Source: JBBSBL01 sp038251325
GTDB lineage: Bacteria; Actinomycetota; Thermoleophilia; Solirubrobacterales; Solirubrobacteraceae
NCBI GenBank assembly: GCA_038251325.1
Contig: JBBSBL010000017.1
Location: 1-44,821, forward strand
Length of the DNA: 44,821 bases
Direction of reading: 5' to 3'
Part shown: piece after piece, positions 39,465-44,821 of the stretch
Numbering within the stretch: the first letter of the stretch is position 1
How the letters are laid out: every line of letters begins with the position of its first letter
Position numbers and translations under genes: made by a program
The notes under the pieces: generated by a model
Seen by the model: only the letters and a program-made list of their open reading frames with translations
The model's database searches: none
Told to the model about the DNA's origin: nothing

Positions 39465-42400
39465 CTACGCCGCCGTGATCCCGATGCGCAGCGCGCGGCC
39501 GTCCACGCTGGCCGCCGCGCCGTCGCCGTCCGCCCCCTCGTCGTAGGCGATCGAGGTGGCGAGCGTCTCACCGCCGAGGTAGTCCTCGTGCGCCCGGGCC
39601 GCGGCGAGCAGCTCGTCGTCGCCGGCGAGGGTGAGGGCGATGCGGTCCTCGACGGCCAGGCCGGCGTCGCGGCGGGCGCCCTGCACGGCGTGGACAACCT
39701 CCCGCGCCAGACCCTCGCGGCGCAGGTCGTCGTCGAGCGCCAGCTCGAGCGCCACGGCGTGTGTGCCGTCCCGCTCGAGCTGGTAGCCCTCGAGCGGCTG
39801 CATCCCGACCAGGAGATCGTCGGCGTGCAGGGCATGGTCGCGGCCGCCGATGGAGATCCCGACCGATCGGCCCTCGCGCAGCGCGGCGGTCACCTCGCCC
39901 GGCTCGAGCGACGCGACGGCCGCGGCCACGAGCGGCATCTCGCGGCCGAACCGGGGGCCGAGGCTCCGGTAGTTCGGCTTGACCTCCACGCGGCCCAGCT
40001 CGTCCGCGGCGGCGGCGAAGCGCAGCTCGCGCACATTCAACTCCTCGCGCACGACGTCCTCCAGGCGCTCGATCGCCGCCCGCTCGCCGCCCGTGGCCAC
40101 GACGACCGCGGCGTGGAGGGGCTGGCGCACCTTGAGCTTCGCCTGCCCCCGCGCGGCGAGGCCGAGCCGGACGGCCTCGCGCGCGACGGCCATCGCCGCC
40201 TCGAGCCCCTCGTCGCGTGGCCCCGGCTCCGGGAAGTCGCGTAGGTGCACCGAGACCGCCTCGGCGCCGGCGAGGTTGTCGTGGATCTCGTCGGCCACGA
40301 ACGGCGTGAACGGGGCGAGCAGCTTCGCCGTCTCCACGAGGCAGTGGCGCAGCACGCCGAAGGCGGCGGGCTCGCCGGCCCAGAACCGCGCGCGCGAGCG
40401 CCGGACGTACCAGTTCGAGAGGTCATCGACGTAGGCGGCGATCGCGCGTCCGGCGGCGGTGGCGTCGTAGGCGTCGAGGCGGTCGCGCACCACCGTGGTG
40501 GTGGCGTGCAGGCGCGACAGCGCCCAGCGGTCGAGGTCGGTGGCCGGCTCCGGCGGGCCGCCGGCCGGCGCGACGCCCGCCGCGTTGGCGTAGAGCACGT
40601 AGAAGCCGTAGACGTTCCACAGCTGGAGCAGGAACTGGCGGACCGCCTCCTCCACCGCCTCGAGCGAGAAGCGGTAGCCGTCCCACGGCTGCTTGCTGGT
40701 GAAGAAGTACCAGCGCAGCGCGTCGGCGCCGTAGCGGTCGAGCACGTCCCATGGCGCGATCACGTTGCCGCGCGACTTCGACATCTTCTGGCCCTCGGGA
40801 TCGAGGATCAGCCCGAGGCACACGACGTTCTCGAACGAGGCGCGGTCGAAGAGCAGGGTGGAGACCGCGAGCAGCGAGTAGAACCAGCCGCGGGTCTGGT
40901 CGAGCGCCTCGCAGATGAAGTCGGCCGGGAAGCGCGCCTCGAAGCGCTCGAGGTTCTCGATCGGCGCGTGATGGGAGGCGAAGGGCATCGCCCCCGAGTC
41001 GAACCACACGTCGATGACCTCCGGCACGCGGACCATCCGCTGCCCGCAGTCCGCGCACGGAAAGCCGACGTCGTCGACGAACGGCCGGTGGGGGTCCTCG
41101 ATCCGCACGCCCGAGCGCTCCTCGAGCTCGTCGAAGGACCCGATGCAGTGGACGTGGCCGGCGGGGCAGCGCCACACCGGCAGCGGCGTGCCCCAGTAGC
41201 GCTCGCGGGAGAGCGCCCAGTCAACGTTGTTCTCGAGCCAGTCGCCGAACCGCCCGTGCTTCACGTGCTCGGGGTGCCAGGAGACCGTCTCGTTGGCGGC
41301 GAGCATGCGGTCGCGGATCGCGGAGGTCGCGATGTACCAGGAGGACTTGGCGTAGTAGAGCAGCGGGGTGCCGCAGCGCCAGCAGTGCGGGTAGGCGTGC
41401 TCGTAGTCCTCGGCGCGATAGAGGCGCCCGCGGGCGCGGAGGTCCTCGACGAGGTCGGGGTCGGCGTCCCGCACGCCGCGGCCGGCGTAGGGGCCGATGC
41501 GCTCGTCGTAGGTCCCGTCGAGCCGCACCGGGTTGACGACGGCGAGCCCCTGCTCTTCGCCGAGGCGGAAGTCGTCCTCGCCGAAGGCGATCGCGGTGTG
41601 GACGAGGCCGGTGCCCTCGTCGGCGGTGACGAAGTCCGCCGGCAGGACGGTGTGCCCCTTCGGCCCGTAGGCCTCCGCGGCGATGAACGGGAAGGGCGGC
41701 TCGTAGGCGGCGCCGAGCAGGTCGCGGCCGGCGACGCGCTCGAGGACGTCGGCCCCCTCGCCGAGCACGCGCTCCACCAGCGCTTCGGCGAGGACGACCG
41801 GCGCGCCGCCCTCGGCCGGGCTGGCCCGTACGTAGGCCAGCTCGGGATCCACGGCGACCGCCGCGTTCGACACGAGCGTCCACGGAGTGGTCGTCCAGAC
41901 CAGCAGGTCGTCGCCCGCGCGCAGCGGCCCGTGGTCCTCGCGAACGGTGAAGCGCACATAGGCCGACTGGTCGACCACGTCGCGGTAGGCGCCGGGCTGG
42001 CCGAGCTCGTGGGAGGAGAGCGAGGTCCCGCAGCGCGGGCAGTAGGGCACGACGCGGTACCCCTCGTAGAGCAGGCCCTTGGTCCAGATGGCCTTGAGCG
42101 CCCACCAGACCGACTCGATGTAGGTCGGATCCAGGGTGCGGTAGGCGTCGTCGAGGTCGAGCCAGAAGCCGATCCGCTCGGTCAGACGGTTCCACTCCTC
42201 GACGTAGGCGAACACCGACTCGCGGCAGCGGGCGTTGAACTCCGCGATGCCGTAGCGCTCGATGTCCTCCTTGCTGGTGAAGTCGAGCTCGGCCTCGACC
42301 GCCAGCTCGACCGGGAGGCCGTGGCAGTCCCAGCCGCCCTGGCGCTCGACGTAGCGCCCGCGCATCGTCTGGTAGCGCGGGAAGATGTCCTTGAAGACGC

Positions 42401-42596
42401 GGGCGAGGACGTGGTGGGAGCCCGGCGGCCCGTTCGCCGTGGGCGGCCCCTCGTAGAAGACCCAGGGCTCGGCGCCCGCGCGGTTGCGCAGCGAGGCGCG
42501 GAACACGTCGCGCTCGCGCCAGCGCTCGAGGACCTCGGCCTCCAGGGCGGGGAACGACTGGCGGGGGTCGACGGGGCGGTGCGGCGTGGCGGCCAT
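39465..42596 (-). CDS. ileS: Isoleucine--tRNA ligase, IleRS2 type with GXHH signature
   Basis: A 1043-residue class I synthetase. The first signature is PPGSHHVLAR with GSHH at 59-62, in place of HxGH, and the second is GQKMSKSRGN (KMSKS about 604-608). The editing domain has the usual WTTTPWTLVSN. Length and order match IleRS2. The HxGH to GxHH exchange has been linked in some IleRS2 enzymes to very high mupirocin resistance; that is from the literature and not tested here. The gene starts 24 bases after the MerR gene in the same direction and has no room for a T-box leader. Confidence 0.96.
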   Translation of the reverse strand: MAATPHRPVDPRQSFPALEAEVLERWRERDVFRASLRNRAGAEPWVFYEGPPTANGPPGSHHVLARVFKDIFPRYQTMRGRYVERQGGWDCHGLPVELAVEAELDFTSKEDIERYGIAEFNARCRESVFAYVEEWNRLTERIGFWLDLDDAYRTLDPTYIESVWWALKAIWTKGLLYEGYRVVPYCPRCGTSLSSHELGQPGAYRDVVDQSAYVRFTVREDHGPLRAGDDLLVWTTTPWTLVSNAAVAVDPELAYVRASPAEGGAPVVLAEALVERVLGEGADVLERVAGRDLLGAAYEPPFPFIAAEAYGPKGHTVLPADFVTADEGTGLVHTAIAFGEDDFRLGEEQGLAVVNPVRLDGTYDERIGPYAGRGVRDADPDLVEDLRARGRLYRAEDYEHAYPHCWRCGTPLLYYAKSSWYIATSAIRDRMLAANETVSWHPEHVKHGRFGDWLENNVDWALSRERYWGTPLPVWRCPAGHVHCIGSFDELEERSGVRIEDPHRPFVDDVGFPCADCGQRMVRVPEVIDVWFDSGAMPFASHHAPIENLERFEARFPADFICEALDQTRGWFYSLLAVSTLLFDRASFENVVCLGLILDPEGQKMSKSRGNVIAPWDVLDRYGADALRWYFFTSKQPWDGYRFSLEAVEEAVRQFLLQLWNVYGFYVLYANAAGVAPAGGPPEPATDLDRWALSRLHATTTVVRDRLDAYDATAAGRAIAAYVDDLSNWYVRRSRARFWAGEPAAFGVLRHCLVETAKLLAPFTPFVADEIHDNLAGAEAVSVHLRDFPEPGPRDEGLEAAMAVAREAVRLGLAARGQAKLKVRQPLHAAVVVATGGERAAIERLEDVVREELNVRELRFAAAADELGRVEVKPNYRSLGPRFGREMPLVAAAVASLEPGEVTAALREGRSVGISIGGRDHALHADDLLVGMQPLEGYQLERDGTHAVALELALDDDLRREGLAREVVHAVQGARRDAGLAVEDRIALTLAGDDELLAAARAHEDYLGGETLATSIAYDEGADGDGAAASVDGRALRIGITAA

Positions 42597-42620
42597 GCGG
42601 CCGCCGATTCTAGGTGGCGC

Positions 42621-43487
42621 TCACTGCGTGCGGGCGCGGCGCCCGCGGGCCGTGGCCGGGGTCTCGAGCAGCGCGAGGATCGCCTCGCGGGCCGCGAGCG
42701 GGTCGCCGCCGAGCCGCGGGACCGTGCTGGCCCCGGTGACGGGCAGCGCCCCGCCGAAGTCGAGCACATGCACCTCGCTGCCCGCGCGTCGCACGGCGAA
42801 GACCAGTCGCCCGACGGCGTCGAGCGAGGCGCGGTGGCCGGCCAGCACGACGGCCGAGGGTCGCAGCGCCCGGACCGCGCGCCCGAGCCGGTCGGGGTCG
42901 ATCCCGTCGGACAGCGCGAGCGTCCGCAGCCCGGCGCGGCGCAGCACGAGCTCGAGCGCCTGCGCGGCGAGCGCGTCCGGGTCCCCCGGCGCGGTCGCCT
43001 CGAGCACGAGCACGCCCTCGTCCCGGCTCGCCGGCGGCGTCAGGCGACGCATCGCGGCCATCCAGCCGGTCGCGTGACGCCAGGCGAACTCGTACTCGGC
43101 GCTGTGAGGCCCGGGATCCTCGCGCGCCAGCTCGCCGACCGCCGGCAGCAGGAGCTCGGTGACCGTCCGGTCGACGGAGCGCAGCGCCAGACTCTCCTCC
43201 AGCAGGCGGTTCGCGGCTTCCTCGTCGAAGTCGCCCCACGCCGCCGAGAGGCGGACGTCGGAGGCGGGTGCCTCGCCGCGCTCACGGGCGAGCGCGACCG
43301 CGGAGGAGATGTTGCGCGTCTCGTCCAGCGCCTGGCGCAACGCCTGGACCTCGCTTAGGTCGTACTGGCGATGGCCGCCCTGGGTGCGGCTCGGCGCGGG
43401 GAAGCCGAAGCGCCGCTCCCATGAGCGCAGCGTGCTGGGGCTGACGCCGAGCATCCCGGCGGCCGCGTTCGTCCTGATCGCCAGCAT
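42621..43487 (-). CDS. MerR-type regulator with cobalamin-binding-like C-terminal domain
   Basis: A 288-residue regulator. The MerR helix-turn-helix is at 5-55 (TNAAAGMLGVSPSTLRSWERR and GGHRQYDLSEVQALR). A helical middle (about 80-165) and a Rossmann-like end (170-270, VLVLEATAPGDPDALAAQALEL ... PSAVVLAG) resemble the CarH/LitR B12-photoreceptor layout. The DxHxxG Cbl-ligand and the EH motifs of CarH are not present, so cobalamin binding in the usual mode is unlikely. It is directly upstream of ileS. Confidence 0.83.
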   Translation of the reverse strand: MLAIRTNAAAGMLGVSPSTLRSWERRFGFPAPSRTQGGHRQYDLSEVQALRQALDETRNISSAVALARERGEAPASDVRLSAAWGDFDEEAANRLLEESLALRSVDRTVTELLLPAVGELAREDPGPHSAEYEFAWRHATGWMAAMRRLTPPASRDEGVLVLEATAPGDPDALAAQALELVLRRAGLRTLALSDGIDPDRLGRAVRALRPSAVVLAGHRASLDAVGRLVFAVRRAGSEVHVLDFGGALPVTGASTVPRLGGDPLAAREAILALLETPATARGRRARTQ

Positions 43488-43493
43488 TCGTCG

Positions 43494-43528
43494 GGTTGTT
43501 ATCGCGGGCGCCGACGGCGCCCACAACC
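43494..43528. promoter_or_regulatory. Nested dyad upstream of the MerR gene
   Basis: GGTTGT (43494-43499) and ACAACC (43523-43528) flank GGGCGCC-GAC-GGCGCCC (43506-43522). It lies in the 62 bases between the PAS gene stop and the MerR start. It may be an operator or a terminator. Confidence 0.4.
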
Positions 43529-43549
43529 GGCGCAAGGCTTCGTGCAGGG

Positions 43550-44041
43550 CTACGCGAAGACCAGGAGGGCCGCGCGCGGCGGCCCGCAGGCGCCGACGCG
43601 GAGCTTGAACCGCACGCCGAAGACGTTGACGGGGCGCACCACGGTGTGGCTCGGCTCGTCCTCCTCGCGGGCGCTCCAGGCCACGAGCATCGCCAGGTTC
43701 CGCTGCGCCTCGGGCTCGGCGTCGGCGGGCGCCACGAGCTCGGTGAGCGGCCGACCGACCGCCTCCTCCTCGCAGACGCCGAGGAGGCGCTCGGCGGCGG
43801 CCGACACGGCGCAGACACAGAGCGCGCCATCGACCACGAGGAACGGGTCGTCGGGGGCCGGGGCGATGTCGTCGCGCGCCTCGAGCAGGACGCCGAGGCC
43901 GCAGCTCTCGCAGACCCGGGCGACGGGCGCCGGGATCCCGCCGGGCGGCGACGCGCCGCAGTGGCCGCAGAACCAGACGCCGGGCCGCTCGACCTCGCGG
44001 GTCGAGGGGACGAGGCGGAGGCTCGCGCGCAAGTCGGCCAC
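43550..44041 (-). CDS. Zinc-ribbon plus PAS-like domain protein
   Basis: A 163-residue soluble protein. The Cys residues C25, C28, C44 and C47 (FCGHCG ... CESCGLG) form a zinc-ribbon spacing of CxxC-15-CxxC. Residues about 65-163 read as a PAS domain (DDPFLVVDGALCVCAVSAAAERLLG ... ELVAP ...). It starts with GTG immediately after the TAG of the upstream MerR gene. PAS domains sense light, redox or small ligands, so this may be the sensory partner of the two MerR proteins around it. Confidence 0.78.
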   Translation of the reverse strand: MADLRASLRLVPSTREVERPGVWFCGHCGASPPGGIPAPVARVCESCGLGVLLEARDDIAPAPDDPFLVVDGALCVCAVSAAAERLLGVCEEEAVGRPLTELVAPADAEPEAQRNLAMLVAWSAREEDEPSHTVVRPVNVFGVRFKLRVGACGPPRAALLVFA

Positions 44042-44821
44042 CTAGCCTGCCGCCAGCCGGGTCGGGACGGTCTCGGGCGGCACGGGCTCGAGTCCGGGCA
44101 GCGCGACCCCGAGCAGATCCATGAGCTCGGCGCGGGCCTCGGCCGGGCCGGGCGGGAGCGGGATCGCGCCGGTCGAGCGAACCTGGGTGCGAACCGGGCC
44201 GCGGCGGAAGGTAGCGACGGGCAGCGCGCCGGCGGCGAGGCGGACCGCGTAGGCCCAGCGGGCGACGGTGTCGTCCTCGAGGTGGCCGCCGGCGATCACC
44301 ACGAGGTTCGGCCGGCGGCCGGCGAGCGCCTCGGTCATGCCGCCGGCGCCGCGGGCGCTGAGCCCGAGCACCCCGACCCCGGAGCGCAGGCACATGAGCT
44401 CGAGCGCGCGGATGGCCGGCGCGTCGGCGTCGAGCTCGTCGCGCGAGGCGTCCCCGACGATGACCGAGAGCGGGAGCGCCGGCGGGGAGGCGAGGCGGGT
44501 GGCGCGTCGCAGCCAGGCCGCGCCCCAGCCGGCGGCGAAGGCCCAGGCCGCCGACTCGAGCCCATGCCGGCGCCCTACCTCCTCGAGCGAGGGCAGCAGG
44601 ACCTCCTCGATGGCGCGGTCGACCGTGCGCAGGGCGAGGACGGCCTCCATCGCCGCGTCCGCACGCTCGGGCTCGAAGCTGGCGAGGGAGCCGACGAGGG
44701 AGTGCGTGTCGGCGGTCAGGCCCTCACGCGCACGGGACACCGCCGAGGAGATCGAGAGGCCTTCCTGGAGCGCGTCGCGCAGCCCGGCGATCTCGCCGTG
44801 GGTGTAGAGGCGATGGCGTCC
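44042..44821 (-). CDS. Second MerR-type regulator with B12-binding-like domain (5' end outside window)
   Basis: A partial gene, 259 residues to its TAG. The piece begins in the helix-turn-helix wing (GRHRLYTHGEIAGLRDALQE) and has the same middle and end as the other MerR here (RTVDRAIEEVLLPSLEEVGR; LSVIVGDASRDELDADAPAIRALEL; PNLVVIAGG). It too lacks DxHxxG. It precedes the PAS gene with no gap, so the set is probably one operon ending in ileS. Confidence 0.78.
   Translation of the reverse strand, partial: GRHRLYTHGEIAGLRDALQEGLSISSAVSRAREGLTADTHSLVGSLASFEPERADAAMEAVLALRTVDRAIEEVLLPSLEEVGRRHGLESAAWAFAAGWGAAWLRRATRLASPPALPLSVIVGDASRDELDADAPAIRALELMCLRSGVGVLGLSARGAGGMTEALAGRRPNLVVIAGGHLEDDTVARWAYAVRLAAGALPVATFRRGPVRTQVRSTGAIPLPPGPAEARAELMDLLGVALPGLEPVPPETVPTRLAAG

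Noticed and set aside
42597..42620. A T-box leader for ileS
   Set aside because: Only 24 bases separate ileS from the upstream MerR gene, far too short for a T-box, and no specifier or T-box core is visible.
40245..43358. A very long rightward reading frame opposite ileS
   Set aside because: It is an Arg/Ala/Gly/Val-rich shadow of the IleRS and MerR genes, as expected opposite high-GC coding sequence.
1..44821. tRNA, rRNA or CRISPR arrays
   Set aside because: No cloverleaf with a GGTTCGA-type arm, no rRNA segment and no regularly spaced repeat-spacer series was seen on either strand.

Overview
The window is very GC-rich, densely packed bacterial DNA. Short or overlapping gene junctions (ATGA, GTGA) and many GTG starts are common. 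The gene content (MptB-type mannosyltransferase, metY-metX-metW, DUF6416-like small proteins, ApbE with a ferric-reductase-like membrane protein, and a GXHH-type IleRS) suggests a high-GC actinobacterium, most likely of the Thermoleophilia/Solirubrobacterales type. That placement is inference; there is no rRNA gene in the window to confirm it.

Layout. 1-5 kb: remnant of an alkaline-phosphatase-family gene, a VOC protein, a two-gene DUF6416-like operon behind a dyad operator, a beta-propeller and Kelch lipoprotein pair, a VapBC toxin-antitoxin with a perfect operator palindrome, and a GYD protein. 5-8 kb: acyl-CoA dehydrogenase and glutamate decarboxylase. 7.7-14 kb: an envelope/redox region. 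A two-component system and a secreted six-repeat protein are read leftward, and a small membrane protein, ApbE, a ferric-reductase-like protein and a cation:proton antiporter are read rightward. The shared intergenic region carries repeated CTAAGAAC boxes. 14-21 kb: hydrolase, cold-shock protein, two small membrane or accessory proteins, a cupredoxin and two large secreted proteins. 21-26.6 kb: MptB-like mannosyltransferase, the methionine operon metY-metX-metW behind a hairpin that covers the metY ribosome binding site, and a phosphoesterase lipoprotein. 26.6-34.8 kb: a CoA-transferase/cupin/split TauE operon diverging from otsB, an ArsR-SRPBCC fusion regulator with a leaderless autoregulated-looking promoter, DUF554 and GT4 genes diverging from a shared -10 element, and polX.

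34.8-38.2 kb is a transposon with defined ends. Perfect 13-bp inverted repeats (CCTCGATCCACCG) at 34832 and 38164 are flanked by a 5-bp duplication CTAAG. It carries an IS1380-family transposase and about 1.9 kb of passenger DNA (HNH-type protein, NAD(P)-binding protein, small ORF). It landed in the short spacer between polX and a SpoIIM-like gene.

38.2-44.8 kb: SpoIIM-like membrane protein, thioredoxin, an IleRS with the altered GXHH signature, and a MerR / zinc-ribbon-PAS / MerR regulatory cassette apparently co-transcribed with ileS. The last gene runs off the window.

The best leads are the passenger-carrying IS1380-type transposon, the two divergent gene pairs that share one symmetrical -10 element with leaderless or near-leaderless starts, the ApbE cluster that lacks a recognisable FMN-binding partner, the metY leader hairpin, and the ileS-linked double MerR/PAS cassette.
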